Source: Acidobacteriota bacterium | GTDB taxonomy: Bacteria; Acidobacteriota; Terriglobia; UBA7540 | NCBI GenBank assembly: GCA_902812415.1 | Contig: CADDZJ010000042.1 | Coordinates: 1 to 32,436 of the forward strand | Direction: 5' to 3' | Length of the DNA stretch: 32,436 nucleotides | Part shown: in pieces, positions 6,918 through 15,929 of the stretch | Layout: each line of letters begins with the position of its first letter | Position numbering within the stretch: position 1 is the stretch's first letter | Made by a program: the position numbers and the translations under genes | The notes under the pieces: model-generated | Databases searched by the model: none | Seen by the model: only the letters and a program-made list of their open reading frames with translations | Told to the model about the DNA's origin: nothing

Positions 6918-8125
6918 CCAGCCCAAACCTATCATTGAAAGTCTATCGGGACCTGGAATCTCTTGAGGAACTTCGTCCTGCCTGGGAAGATTTACTCGCG
7001 CATTATCCCGCGGCTTCCATTTTTTCCACCTGGGAGTGGCTTGCGCCCTGGTGGCGAGCCTTCGGCAGCAAGCGGCAACTATGGGCGCTTGCATTCTTCG
7101 ATGGCTCTGGAAAGCTTGCCGCCTTAGCGCCCCTATCTCTTGAGACTCGGCAGATCGGAACGGGCCTGAAGTTCCACGTTCTTCAACTGATGGGCGATGG
7201 CAGCCAGGACTCCGATAATCTGGACTTGCCGGTTCGTCCCGCCTTTGAGGATCTGTTCGTTCGATCTTTCCTTAACTACCTGGAGTCTCAGGCTTCGGAG
7301 TGGCATTTCTGTGAGCTGAACACTTTCCCCTCCAACTCCTCGGCAGGCCTCAGCCTCGAACAACATCTGCGGAAGCGCCGTTGGACCACTGTCACCTATC
7401 AAAGGCCATGCTCGGCGATCGCCTTGCCAGAAACCTGGGAAACTTATTTGCAACAACTTTCAGGCAAAGAGCGTGGAAAAATCGGGCGCTATACTCGCCT
7501 GCTTGAGAAAAACTATACGGTGCGCGTTCATAAATGCTCCCAGGAAGGTGAGTTGCGCGCTTGCCTTGAGACGCTTTTCGATCTCCATGAAAAGCGCTGG
7601 CGGCTCGTGGGGCAAACAGGGAGTTTTCAGGACCCTGCGCGCCGCCAGTTTTATAATGATCTGGCCTCTCTGCTTCTTGGACGTGGCTGGCTGGAATTCT
7701 GGCATCTCGAATTAAACGGAAACCCTGCGGCATCTCAGTTCGGCTTTCGATATGGCAGCACCGTTTTCCAGTTGCAGGAGGGCTTTGATCCCGCCTATTA
7801 CCGGGACGCGGTGGGTTACGTGCTGCGGGGTTACGTCCTGAAGGCGCTGATCGCGGAAGGAGTCCGATGCTATGATTTCATGGGCGGCGTTGATCCCTCA
7901 AAAACCCGCTGGGGCGCAAAGACCGGAACCTACCATGACCTTCACTTTGCTCTGCCTCGCAGTCGCGGAAGCGTTTATTTGCGGCTCAAGCACAGCGCCC
8001 AAGAAAATAAACAGCGGCTTCGTGAGACTCTTTCTCCGCGAGCATGGTCCATCCTGCACTCGATCAACGTGAAGCTTCGGGGCGTCAAGACTCCGGCAAG
8101 GGAGAAAGTCAACGAGGACGATTAA
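6914..8125 (+). CDS. FemAB/CelD-type GNAT acetyltransferase
   Basis: The 403-residue protein matches the BioF2/CelD-like acetyltransferase group (Acetyltransf_6), a double-GNAT fold related to FemAB. The N-terminal half has EELRPAWEDLLAHYPAASIFSTWEWLAPWW (about 15-45), the characteristic start. The GNAT core at about 190-345 has KIGRYTRLLEKNYTV, then LFDLHEKRWR, WLEFWHLELNGNPAASQFGFRYG and FDPAYYRDAVGYVLRGYVLKALIAEGVRCYDFMGG, which form the acyl-CoA site. Relatives act in cellulose and exopolysaccharide gene clusters, probably acylating a glycan or its lipid-linked precursor. It shares ATGA with the propeller gene and converges with the polysaccharide deacetylase 59 bases away. It is probably cytoplasmic. 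Confidence 0.87.
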   Translation: MTSPNLSLKVYRDLESLEELRPAWEDLLAHYPAASIFSTWEWLAPWWRAFGSKRQLWALAFFDGSGKLAALAPLSLETRQIGTGLKFHVLQLMGDGSQDSDNLDLPVRPAFEDLFVRSFLNYLESQASEWHFCELNTFPSNSSAGLSLEQHLRKRRWTTVTYQRPCSAIALPETWETYLQQLSGKERGKIGRYTRLLEKNYTVRVHKCSQEGELRACLETLFDLHEKRWRLVGQTGSFQDPARRQFYNDLASLLLGRGWLEFWHLELNGNPAASQFGFRYGSTVFQLQEGFDPAYYRDAVGYVLRGYVLKALIAEGVRCYDFMGGVDPSKTRWGAKTGTYHDLHFALPRSRGSVYLRLKHSAQENKQRLRETLSPRAWSILHSINVKLRGVKTPAREKVNEDD

Positions 8126-8184
8126 GAGGGCCCATGTTGAAGATTTGCCAGTTTGGATTCAAACGCGCCTTGGCATCAGAGGCT

Positions 8185-9222
8185 TCACACATCGCAGGCA
8201 TGCGCGCGGCCTTGTGCTCGCTGAAACAGCGAGCGTTCCAGGTGCCAGCGGAAATCTGAAAGCTCGCGCGGCGTGTAAAGTCTGGGAAGGGAGTACGGGT
8301 TCTGGCCCCTGCGCACCGGCGCACTCACCGTGGTGACTCCGCTCACGAAGCCAACTTCACGACAAATAGCGGCAGTGCGGTCCGTCCAATTTGGGTCCAA
8401 TACCGGATGCGGATAGGAAAAGTGCTCCACTCGAACCCCTAATTCTTTCTCTAACCTGCGCTTCGATTCCTGAAATTCCAGGCGAGCTTCCTGCTCGCCC
8501 ACAAAGGCCATATTGGGGTGCGTCAGCGTGTGTGAACCAATCAGATGCCCCGCGGAATGAAGCTTGCGAACCTCATCCCAGGTCATCATCATTTCATTCG
8601 CGGCTGGGGGTTCAATCTCAAGCTCATGTTCAATTCCTGAAATGACCTCTTCCTGCGCCGCGCCCACCCGTCGCGCGCCGTATTCGCAGGCGGCAAGAAA
8701 AGCGCATCGTCGGTCCTCAAGGCTCTCAAGCTTGAAAGTCCGCTCACTCCAAGGGCCGCGCCAGGAAACGAGGCGGGTATTCCAGAAAGCATACCGTAAG
8801 CGGATGAACCACGGAAGCTTAGACGCGCCAATATAGTCCACGGTCACAAAGAAAGTCCCGCGAATGCCATAGCGCGCCAGCACTGGGGCGGCAAACTCCA
8901 GATTGTCCCGGTAACCGTCATCAAAAGTCACGGCGACAGCGCGCGGCGGCAACGATCGTTTCCCTTCCAGAAAGAGCAGGATTTCATCCAGAGTCACAGA
9001 GCTGAAGTTCCGCGCCACCAACTCCATGTGCTTCTCGAAAACAGAGGTTTCGTGAATATTGTTGGCGCCGATGGTGTCCGCATATTCATCCGGATGATTA
9101 TGGATGGAATGGTATGCCAGGATCAAAGCCGCCGGAGGCGCAAAACGCGCAGCCAGGCTCATCGCATGGCTTCCCGTCAGCAATCTTTTGACCCAACGCT
9201 TCGAGTCCGTTGTTAAAACCAA
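8185..9222 (-). CDS. polysaccharide deacetylase (NodB domain, CE4)
   Basis: The 345-residue product has the CE4/NodB fold that removes acetyl groups from N-acetylated sugars using a divalent metal. The TFDDGYRDN motif holds the catalytic base and metal ligand Asp101/Asp102. SHTLTHPN gives metal ligands His231 and His235. FSYPHP near residue 270 is the motif-3 region. A wide insertion (about 140-210) precedes the second motif. Start: TTG 9222, because GAGGAG lies five bases before it and overlaps the stop of the upstream gene at 9232, which indicates translational coupling. No clear signal peptide was found. The two genes form an operon that runs toward the acetyltransferase, so a joint role in trimming a surface glycan is likely. 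Confidence 0.9.
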   Translation of the reverse strand: MVLTTDSKRWVKRLLTGSHAMSLAARFAPPAALILAYHSIHNHPDEYADTIGANNIHETSVFEKHMELVARNFSSVTLDEILLFLEGKRSLPPRAVAVTFDDGYRDNLEFAAPVLARYGIRGTFFVTVDYIGASKLPWFIRLRYAFWNTRLVSWRGPWSERTFKLESLEDRRCAFLAACEYGARRVGAAQEEVISGIEHELEIEPPAANEMMMTWDEVRKLHSAGHLIGSHTLTHPNMAFVGEQEARLEFQESKRRLEKELGVRVEHFSYPHPVLDPNWTDRTAAICREVGFVSGVTTVSAPVRRGQNPYSLPRLYTPRELSDFRWHLERSLFQRAQGRAHACDV

Positions 9223-9233
9223 ATCAACTCCTC
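9223..9233 (-). promoter_or_regulatory. Shine-Dalgarno site that fixes a TTG start
   Basis: On the minus strand, GAGGAG (9228-9233) precedes TTG at 9222-9220 with a five-base spacer. It overlaps the TGA stop of the upstream gene (9232-9234), so initiation is probably coupled to termination of that gene. Confidence 0.6.
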
Positions 9234-10383
9234 ACATCGCGCGCTCGCGGATCAGCTTAAATCGATAATCCCGATATTCGCCAGGATTTCCCTCTCGCCC
9301 GTCGCACGCCGCCAGGGTGATATTGACCATCTCGCGCGCTGTTACAAAATGGGTCTGATACGACCCCTTGCTTCGCGTTTCTTGCCACAGTTTCTCCAGA
9401 AAATCCCGCATCGGCGCACCGAGCATCCCTTCCTCATCCCAGGGGTCCATACCATGGCAATGAAGCTTGATAAAAACCCAGTCCGGGCGTCCCCGCACCG
9501 TAATCGCAGCCCGGCGCCACAATTCAAGCCGTTTCATCGTTGCAGGATTCCGGGTGGTCACCGCGGAATTCTCTATCACGGGCAGAAGCCGACGCCCATT
9601 TCGGCCAGAAAACGAAAGCAACAGCGGCCCTTGAATGATCAGGGGAAACGTTTTGGGCTGGCAGCCGCTTCGCAGATCATATCCGCGCCGGTGAGGCGCG
9701 CGCTGGTTGAGCGGCAAGGCGCATTCATAAAGCGAGTTGATCTTGCCAACTTGCGAAGGATTGGGAGCGGAAGGCAAGGTAAAATCCGCAAAGCAACCTG
9801 TTTCGGACAAAATCTGCATCTCGTCATCGACCCCGCAACAGCAGACGCCCGAATTGGCCAGCGCGAAATTCCCGTGAACAAAAGCGTAGCGCGCAGGGCC
9901 AACCCCATCCAGCCGGGAAAGGCATCCGTGCTTTGCCAGGGTGTCACGGAACTCCGCCAACAGGCATCGCGTGTTGGCGGCGGTATCCGGCGCATGAATG
10001 CCATGATGCAGATGGATTTCAACCTCACCCCAGCCTGCGCGGCAATGCTCCGCCAAGCGATCCAGCAACCCCTTATCATATTGCTCAGCCGGGTAGAAAT
10101 AGGTGTGGCAAAAAGGACGGCCGTCACCGTCGCGCCAGCGGTCTACAAGCAAGGGATATTCGCGGCACCATTTCTCAAGCCGCCGTTCCTGCTCCTCAGG
10201 GCTGGCATAGGTCTTTGGATCCTCGGGAATAATGGCTGGCTCAAAGTGATCGGCCAAAGCAATAATTAAATGCAACGGTCCCTTCGCAGCCCGACTCCGC
10301 ATAAGCCGCTGCCAGGCGTAGGAAGGCAGCCAGCGCGCTGTGCCGCGAATTTTCCTCCAACTCATCATCGAAACAACTGCCAT
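9232..10383 (-). CDS. deacetylase-fold protein of a glycan locus, unknown specificity
   Basis: From ATG 10383 the product has 383 residues. Conserved-looking segments are IIALADHFEPA near residue 40, a long charged stretch, EVEIHLHHGIHAPDT near 125 and YAFVHGNFALANSG near 170. Later come DDEMQILSETGCFADFTLPSAPN and VFIKLHCHGMDPWDEEG. This His/Asp arrangement is like the distant glycoside hydrolase/deacetylase superfamily found in exopolysaccharide clusters. The canonical NodB motifs of the neighbour are absent, so the reaction is unknown. The start is uncertain: ATGs at 10416, 10383, 10368 and 10365 are in frame and none has a good ribosome site. The stop overlaps the ribosome site of the deacetylase, so the pair is one operon. 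Confidence 0.75.
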   Translation of the reverse strand: MAVVSMMSWRKIRGTARWLPSYAWQRLMRSRAAKGPLHLIIALADHFEPAIIPEDPKTYASPEEQERRLEKWCREYPLLVDRWRDGDGRPFCHTYFYPAEQYDKGLLDRLAEHCRAGWGEVEIHLHHGIHAPDTAANTRCLLAEFRDTLAKHGCLSRLDGVGPARYAFVHGNFALANSGVCCCGVDDEMQILSETGCFADFTLPSAPNPSQVGKINSLYECALPLNQRAPHRRGYDLRSGCQPKTFPLIIQGPLLLSFSGRNGRRLLPVIENSAVTTRNPATMKRLELWRRAAITVRGRPDWVFIKLHCHGMDPWDEEGMLGAPMRDFLEKLWQETRSKGSYQTHFVTAREMVNITLAACDGREGNPGEYRDYRFKLIRERAM

Positions 10384-10701
10384 CCTGATGGTTAAAAAAT
10401 AATTTGGCGTCGCCATCAAGCAGCAGCGAAGGTAATGCCCGTTCTTTGGCCAGTGTGATCGGCAACGCCGCTCACGCACGGCCCGGACATCGCAATGAAC
10501 AACCCTGCGACATGACGCGCCATCTCGCCCGCTTCAGAGGCTACAATTCAACATGCTACAATAAAGTATGCGGTCGTTGTTACTTGGAAAATCCAGCGCG
10601 ACGCAAAGTACGCTTGATCTTGTTCAATTATCCATCTCCATGGATGCGAGCGGAAGGTAAGAGACGCGTTCCTGATTCAAACTGAGCAAGCTGCCGAACC
10701 C
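10384..10701. other. divergent intergenic region
   Basis: These 318 bases separate the minus-strand glycan operon from the plus-strand hldE-type gene and should hold promoters for both. An extended -10 candidate for the plus strand is listed separately. A minus-strand frame reaching up to 10465 in another phase has some protein-like stretches (PSLLLDGDAKLFFNHQDG), but it would overlap the real gene by 142 bases and was not called. Confidence 0.45.
10533..10562 (+). promoter_or_regulatory. candidate promoter for the hldE-mfd run
   Basis: TGCTACAAT (10554-10562) is an extended -10 (TG-n-TACAAT). TTCAGA at 10533-10538 matches four of six -35 bases with an 18-base spacer. The start of transcription would be near 10569, giving a leader of about 130 bases. 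Confidence 0.35.
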
Positions 10702-11184
10702 ATGCCGGGAAAGGTTATCTCCCAGGAAAAAGCCGAAGAAATTGTCGCTGAACTCAAACGCCGCGGGCGCCGTGTTGTTTTCACGAATGGCTGCTTTGAT
10801 CTTCTTCACCCCGGACACACGCATTATCTGACTGAAGCGCGAAAGCTGGGAGATTGCCTTGTAGTCGCCATCAACAGCGATCGCAGCGTCCGCGCGTTGA
10901 AAGGGCCGGAACGTCCTATCTTTCCCGAAGCGGAGCGGGCAGAGATTCTGACCGCTCTTGAAATGGTGGATTACGTCACCATCTTTGACGATCTCACGCC
11001 CCGCAACGTCATCGCCCGCATGCTGCCGCAGGTGCTGGTGAAGGGAGCGGACTGGGGCGCAGATGAAATCGTAGGCCGTGAAGAAGTGGAAGCGGCAGGC
11101 GGGAAAGTGGTCTCAATACCGGTCGTGGAAGGCTTTTCAACTTCGGCGCTCATCCAAAGGGCGCTTGAGTCAGATGCCTGTTAA
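10702..11184 (+). CDS. rfaE2: D-glycero-beta-D-manno-heptose 1-phosphate adenylyltransferase (HldE C-domain type)
   Basis: The 160-residue protein is a nucleotidyltransferase of the HldE C-terminal type. It transfers AMP from ATP to heptose 1-phosphate and so makes ADP-heptose for lipopolysaccharide core. Motifs: [17 protein letters not shown] with the ATP-binding HPGH (36-39), [59 protein letters not shown] and the C-terminal [10 protein letters not shown], equivalent to the STT/I region. It is a stand-alone domain without the kinase half of E. coli HldE, as in many bacteria. It precedes mfd by 77 bases. ATG 10702 has only a weak ribosome site. Presence of this gene supports a Gram-negative envelope. 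Confidence 0.9.
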   Translation: MPGKVISQEKAEEIVAELKRRGRRVVFTNGCFDLLHPGHTHYLTEARKLGDCLVVAINSDRSVRALKGPERPIFPEAERAEILTALEMVDYVTIFDDLTPRNVIARMLPQVLVKGADWGADEIVGREEVEAAGGKVVSIPVVEGFSTSALIQRALESDAC

Positions 11185-11261
11185 TTCAACGGCTCTGAAG
11201 AGTATTTGGATTCAACCTGCCGTTCTCATTTCCGGCGCGGGGGTAACCGCAGCAAGATTTC

Positions 11262-14200
11262 ATGCAACAGACTATTTCCCTCTTTCAACCCATTTTTGAT
11301 CACCCTTCGTTTCAGGCTATTGCAAGCTCGCTTCAGGAGCCAACGGGTGCGCGACACCCTTTAACGCTAGCCGGTCTCACCCGCACGGCCAAAGCCTTGC
11401 TGATTGCCGGTCTCGCCCATGCTCTGGATAAACCTCTTGTTGTCTTGACAGCAGAGCGTGAATCCAGCGAAACCCTGTGTCAGGACGTCGCCACTTTTTT
11501 GAACTGGATCACGCCTGAAAGAGATGCGGGCGTCTTTCTGCTGCCCGGCTTCGATGTATCTCCCTATGAAGGTAGGTCTCCCCACGCTGAGATTGCCGAA
11601 CGACGCGCCACAACACTTTGGAATATAGCCCATGGTCGGGCGCGGATTGCGGTCACACCGGCCCTTGCCGTTTGCGGTCGCTTCCGTGATGCCCGCTATT
11701 ACCGGTCATTAGGACTGCAACTGAAATTGGGAGATGAACTGAGTCTCGACGATCTGGTAGAACACCTTGCCGGAGTGGGATATGAGGCGCAGGAGCCGGT
11801 TGAAGATGCAGGCTCCTATTCGGTTCGAGGCGGAATCATTGATATCTATCCCCCGGAAGTGGACTGGCCTCTCCGCGTTGAATTTTTCGGCGACCAAATT
11901 GAGTCGATACGCCAGTTCGATCCCGGCAGCCAGCGTTCACGCCAATCCGTCGATTCAGTCCTGCTTCTTCCTCTCTCCGAACACCGGCGCTCGCCGGCTT
12001 TCTTTCGATCACTCGTTCGTTCGCTTGCTCACCGGTCTGGCGTGGAAACTGAACGCGAGCCTGACTGGGCACCAGAATACTCAAATTCATTTCCTGGATG
12101 GGAATTCTTTGCGCCTCTCGCCGAACCCCACACCCATCATTTGCTGGAACTCTTTTCACAACCGATCGTCCTTTGGGATGAACCGCTGGAAGTCCAAAAA
12201 CAAATAAAGCTTGTGCGTGAGGAATGGGCGACGGCTTACGATGAGGTGCGGGATGTAACGCCGCCGCGGCCTGGACCAGAAGAATGGCTGCTTAGCGAAG
12301 ACGAATTTACCAGGGCTATCAAGGCGCTGCCGCAGGCTATGCTCAAAGAGCTTGAGATCCGTGACGAAAACGGATATGGGGAAGGCGAGACGTTCACCCT
12401 GGCCACACAGCCTGCACCAAAATTTCACGGCGCGGTGAAATCATGGGTTGAAGACCTTTCAGCGCGGCGGGCTCGGGGCGAGCGCATCATCGTCGCTCTT
12501 TCAAGCCTCGGGAAAATCGAGCGCTTCACCGAAACACTGAAAGATTATCAAATTCCGCACACCCTGACGCCGGAGGCGGCCTCGGACAAGCAACGAGAAG
12601 AGCGATCAACTCCCCGAAATGTTTCGGGGCCCGGCGCGTTAGACGCCGGCGCTCCAGCGAGCATTTCCAACGAGATCTCTCACGAGGCTGCCACCGCGCG
12701 CCTGGAAATCATGCGAGGGAGCCTCACGGAAGGGGTTATCTTCCCGGATTCAGGCCTCGCCATTCTTGTGGAGAGCGACCTCTTCGGCGAGTTCACCTGG
12801 GGATCTCCAGGCCACCATGATAAGTCCGCAATCTCGCGGTTCATCTCCGATCTGAGCGACTTGCGCGTGGGCGATTACGTGGTGCATGTCGATCATGGCA
12901 TTGGCCTTTATCAGGGCCTGCGACAGATCGAAGTCGAGGGTGAACGCCGCGATTTCATGCTGCTTACTTACCAGGATGACGCCAAGCTCTACGTGCCGCT
13001 TGAGCGGTTGGACCTGGTGGATAAATACCGCTCCGGCACAGGGCAGGATGGCGTCAGACCAACACTTGACCGGCTGGGCGGCGCCACCTGGGCGCGCACA
13101 AAAACGCGGGTGAAACGCGCTCTGCGCGACATGACGGCTGAGCTTTTAAAGCTCTATGCCGAGCGCAAGATGAGCGGCGGAACGGCATTCAGCGCGGACA
13201 CGCCCTGGCAAAAGGAATTTGAGGACGCTTTCGAATACGAAGAGACGCCAGACCAGGTCAAGGCGCTCGAAGAGATCAAAAAAGATCTGGAAAATCCTCA
13301 GCCCATGGATCGCCTGCTGTGCGGCGATGTAGGCTATGGCAAGACAGAGCTGGCCATGCGGGCTGCCTTTAAAGTAGTGCAGGACGGCAAGCAGGTGGCC
13401 GTGCTTGCGCCCACGACGGTGCTGGCATTCCAGCATTTCACCACCTTTCGGCAGCGCATGGCAGCCTTCCCGGTGCGGATTGAAATGATCAGCCGCTTTC
13501 GTTCTGCCAAGGAGCAGAAGAAGATTACGGCAGAAACGGCTGAGGGCCAGGTCGATATCCTCATCGGGACACACCGACTGCTCTCGAAGGATATACACTT
13601 CAAGGACCTGGGTCTGCTCATCGTGGATGAAGAGCAGCGCTTCGGCGTAGCGGCAAAAGAGAAATTGAAGCGGCTTCGCGCGAATGTTGATGTGCTCACC
13701 ATGTCGGCAACTCCCATCCCTCGCACGCTGCACATGTCCCTCGGCGGGTTGCGCGACCTTTCGGTGATTGAAACGCCACCCCGTGGCCGCCTGGCCATCC
13801 AGACCACGGTAGCCCCCTACAGCGCCAAACTGATTCAGGCGGCGATTCTCAATGAGATGCAACGCCAGGGGCAGGTTTATTTTGTGCACAATCGCGTGGA
13901 GTCCATTTTCAGCATCGCGGCGATGATCCAGCAACTGGCGCCAACGGCCCGCATCGGCGTGGGTCACGGGCAGATGGCGGAACAGGAACTTGAGCGGGTG
14001 ATGATGAAGTTCGTGCGGGGCGAGTATGACGTGCTGGTTTCGACCTCGATCATCGAAAATGGTCTGGACATTCCGCGAGCCAACACCATTATTATTAACC
14101 GCGCCGATCGTTTTGGGCTGGCTGAGCTTTACCAACTTCGAGGCCGTGTAGGGCGATCCGATCGGAGGGCCTACGCCTATCTTCTGATCCCGGACGAGGA

Positions 14201-14861
14201 TTCGTTGACGCCGCTGGCGCGAAGACGCCTGGCGGCGTTGAAGGAATTCTCCGACCTTGGCGCGGGCTTCCGCCTGGCTGCCCTGGATTTGGAATTGCGC
14301 GGGGCCGGCAATATCCTGGGCGCGGAACAATCGGGGCATCTGAATGCCATCGGATTGGACCTTTACCTCAAAATGCTACAAGAAACGGTGGAGGAGTTAA
14401 AGGGCCTGCCGGCTAAACCGGAAGTGCGCACGACTTTGAATCTGGGAGTCGATATTCGCATCCCGGATCAATTTATTGCTGACGAAGGCCAGCGGTTGCG
14501 CATGTATAAGCGAATCTCCGAGCTTTCGGGACCGGAAGCGCGGGCTGAACTTGAAGCCGAGTTGGCGGACCGATATGGTCCGCTGCCGCCTTCCGTCTCC
14601 ACGCTTCTTGACTACGCCCTGCTGAAAAATTGCGCTGAAGCTTTGTTGATTCAGTCTTTGGATCGCAAACAGGATGAGGTCTGGATTCGCTTCCACCAGG
14701 AGACTCCGGTGCGGCCGGAAAAGTTGACTCGCATGGCCCGAAGCCGGCGGGATGCCATCCTGCGGCCCGACGGGTCATTCCGCTTCCGGATGCGCTCGGC
14801 CTCCGCCAACCCGATCCAGGAAGTCTCAAGCGTCTTGCGGGAACTGCAAAACCCGCATTAA
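11262..14861 (+). CDS. mfd: transcription-repair coupling factor Mfd
   Basis: The 1199-residue ATP-driven translocase removes stalled RNA polymerase and recruits UvrA. Order of domains: UvrB-like N-terminal part (about 1-330), a linker, the RNA-polymerase interacting domain (DYVVHVDHGIGLYQGL, near 540), the RecG-like helicase with Walker A GDVGYGKTE (688-696, Lys694) and Walker B DEEQ (789-792), SATPIPRTL, the GRVGRSDRRAYAYLL motif and a C-terminal TRCF domain. The linker at about residues 436-475 carries a palindromic DNA insert (12612-12649) that reads RNVSGPGALDAGAPAS. No residue of the catalytic core is missing. It lies between the hldE-type gene and the SurA-like gene. Start ATG 11262 has a weak ribosome site. 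Confidence 0.97.
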   Translation: MQQTISLFQPIFDHPSFQAIASSLQEPTGARHPLTLAGLTRTAKALLIAGLAHALDKPLVVLTAERESSETLCQDVATFLNWITPERDAGVFLLPGFDVSPYEGRSPHAEIAERRATTLWNIAHGRARIAVTPALAVCGRFRDARYYRSLGLQLKLGDELSLDDLVEHLAGVGYEAQEPVEDAGSYSVRGGIIDIYPPEVDWPLRVEFFGDQIESIRQFDPGSQRSRQSVDSVLLLPLSEHRRSPAFFRSLVRSLAHRSGVETEREPDWAPEYSNSFPGWEFFAPLAEPHTHHLLELFSQPIVLWDEPLEVQKQIKLVREEWATAYDEVRDVTPPRPGPEEWLLSEDEFTRAIKALPQAMLKELEIRDENGYGEGETFTLATQPAPKFHGAVKSWVEDLSARRARGERIIVALSSLGKIERFTETLKDYQIPHTLTPEAASDKQREERSTPRNVSGPGALDAGAPASISNEISHEAATARLEIMRGSLTEGVIFPDSGLAILVESDLFGEFTWGSPGHHDKSAISRFISDLSDLRVGDYVVHVDHGIGLYQGLRQIEVEGERRDFMLLTYQDDAKLYVPLERLDLVDKYRSGTGQDGVRPTLDRLGGATWARTKTRVKRALRDMTAELLKLYAERKMSGGTAFSADTPWQKEFEDAFEYEETPDQVKALEEIKKDLENPQPMDRLLCGDVGYGKTELAMRAAFKVVQDGKQVAVLAPTTVLAFQHFTTFRQRMAAFPVRIEMISRFRSAKEQKKITAETAEGQVDILIGTHRLLSKDIHFKDLGLLIVDEEQRFGVAAKEKLKRLRANVDVLTMSATPIPRTLHMSLGGLRDLSVIETPPRGRLAIQTTVAPYSAKLIQAAILNEMQRQGQVYFVHNRVESIFSIAAMIQQLAPTARIGVGHGQMAEQELERVMMKFVRGEYDVLVSTSIIENGLDIPRANTIIINRADRFGLAELYQLRGRVGRSDRRAYAYLLIPDEDSLTPLARRRLAALKEFSDLGAGFRLAALDLELRGAGNILGAEQSGHLNAIGLDLYLKMLQETVEELKGLPAKPEVRTTLNLGVDIRIPDQFIADEGQRLRMYKRISELSGPEARAELEAELADRYGPLPPSVSTLLDYALLKNCAEALLIQSLDRKQDEVWIRFHQETPVRPEKLTRMARSRRDAILRPDGSFRFRMRSASANPIQEVSSVLRELQNPH
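12612..12649. repeat. in-frame palindromic insert inside mfd
   Basis: Two inverted repeats stand side by side within the coding sequence. CCCCGAAATGTTTCGGGG at 12612-12629 has perfect 8-base arms and a two-base loop. CCGGCG (12631-12636) pairs with CGCCGG (12644-12649) around CGTTAGA. The pair sits in a hydrophilic linker and keeps the frame. Small GC-rich palindromes of this style are dispersed in many soil-bacterial genomes. The resemblance is from memory, and no second copy was found in this window. Confidence 0.6.
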
Positions 14862-14909
14862 GATGAGAATCAAGCCTTATTTACTGCGATGCAGGAAGGG
14901 TCGAATTGT

Positions 14910-15929
14910 ATGAAAAAAAGCTTCATTCTGACGATTATCTTAGGAATTGTCGCTGTTCCGCCATCCGCATTTTGCCGGCGCGAACTCATTGACCGCATTA
15001 TTGCGCGAGTGAACGAGGAAATCATTACGCAGCGGCAATATGACGCTGAAAAGGAAAAACTTCGCGCCCAACTTACCCAGCAGTACTCCGGGCAGGAGCT
15101 CGAAGCCCAGTACCAGGCGGCGGTAAAAGACCTGCTGCGCGATATGATCGATCAGGACTTGCTGGTGCAGAAAGCGAAAGACCTGAATATTAACGTTGAA
15201 ACTGACCTCGTCCAGCGCCTGGACCAGATCCGAAAACAGATGGGCCTGGCATCGATCCAGGACCTGGAAAATGAGGTTGAAAAGCAAGGGTTAATTTGGG
15301 AAGACTTTCAAAACAACATTCGCCGGCGGATATTGACACAGCGGGTGATCGAGCAACAGGTTGGTTCGCGCATCATGGTGACTCAGGCCGAAGCGCGGAA
15401 ATATTTTGAGGAACACCGCAAGGATTTCAGTTCACCCGCCGGCGTTGAACTGGCCGAGATTCAGATTTCAAACAGCAAGTGGGGCGAGGACACCGCCTCG
15501 CAACGCGCCAAATCAGCGCTCAGCATGATTCAGGCCGGCGCTAAATGGCCGGATGTGGTGAAAAAATATTCAGACGGACCCAACGCAAATTCCGGCGGGG
15601 ATGTCGGATTCTTTCCCAACGGCTCGCTCCTGCCCGAAATCTCCAAAGCCATCCAGAATCTTGATCCGAACGACACGTCGGGCATCATTCAAACCCAATC
15701 CGGTTATCTCATCGTCAAATTGCTTCAGCGACGCAGCGCGGGCGCGCCCAAATTTGAAGAAGTCGAACAGCAGGTGGATAATGCGCTCTACGAGCAAAAG
15801 ATGCAGCCGGCTTTGCGCGACTATCTTACCACCCTCCGCAAGGAAAGCTACATCTATCTGGCTCCTGGGTTTGTGGATGCTGGAGCGCCGAGCCCCGGCA
15901 GCATGGCCTCCGCGCAAGAGGGCCGATGA
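14910..15929 (+). CDS. SurA-like periplasmic peptidyl-prolyl isomerase/chaperone
   Basis: The 339-residue product starts with a signal peptide (MKKSFILTIILGIVAVPPS) and has the SurA layout. The N-terminal chaperone domain covers about 25-155 (IDRIIARVNEEIITQRQYDAEKEKL and the long helical part). A parvulin-type PPIase covers about 170-275 (SPAGVELAEIQISNSKWG, KYSDGPNANSGGDVGFFPNGSLLPEI, SGYLIVKLLQRR). A C-terminal helix follows. It assists folding of outer-membrane proteins. SurA in E. coli has two PPIase domains; here there is one. ATG 14910 was preferred to ATG 14889 because it places the signal peptide first. A lipobox was considered, but Phe stands before the cysteine, so it is probably not a lipoprotein. 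The stop overlaps the next start by four bases. Confidence 0.85.
   Translation: MKKSFILTIILGIVAVPPSAFCRRELIDRIIARVNEEIITQRQYDAEKEKLRAQLTQQYSGQELEAQYQAAVKDLLRDMIDQDLLVQKAKDLNINVETDLVQRLDQIRKQMGLASIQDLENEVEKQGLIWEDFQNNIRRRILTQRVIEQQVGSRIMVTQAEARKYFEEHRKDFSSPAGVELAEIQISNSKWGEDTASQRAKSALSMIQAGAKWPDVVKKYSDGPNANSGGDVGFFPNGSLLPEISKAIQNLDPNDTSGIIQTQSGYLIVKLLQRRSAGAPKFEEVEQQVDNALYEQKMQPALRDYLTTLRKESYIYLAPGFVDAGAPSPGSMASAQEGR

Noticed and set aside
9349-10269. 306-codon plus-strand frame opposite the deacetylase-fold gene
   Set aside because: Low-complexity basic translation. The minus-strand frame has conserved motifs and operon-style coupling.
10241-10465. 74-codon minus-strand frame with some protein-like stretches
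   Set aside because: It would overlap the deacetylase-fold gene by 142 bases in another phase and has no family signal.
13146-14339. 397-codon minus-strand frame inside mfd
   Set aside because: Its length comes from the GC-rich codons of mfd on the other strand. The mfd helicase motifs are certain.
14889-14975. Lipoprotein signal in the SurA-like protein
   Set aside because: A Cys follows the hydrophobic core, but Phe at -1 does not fit a lipobox.
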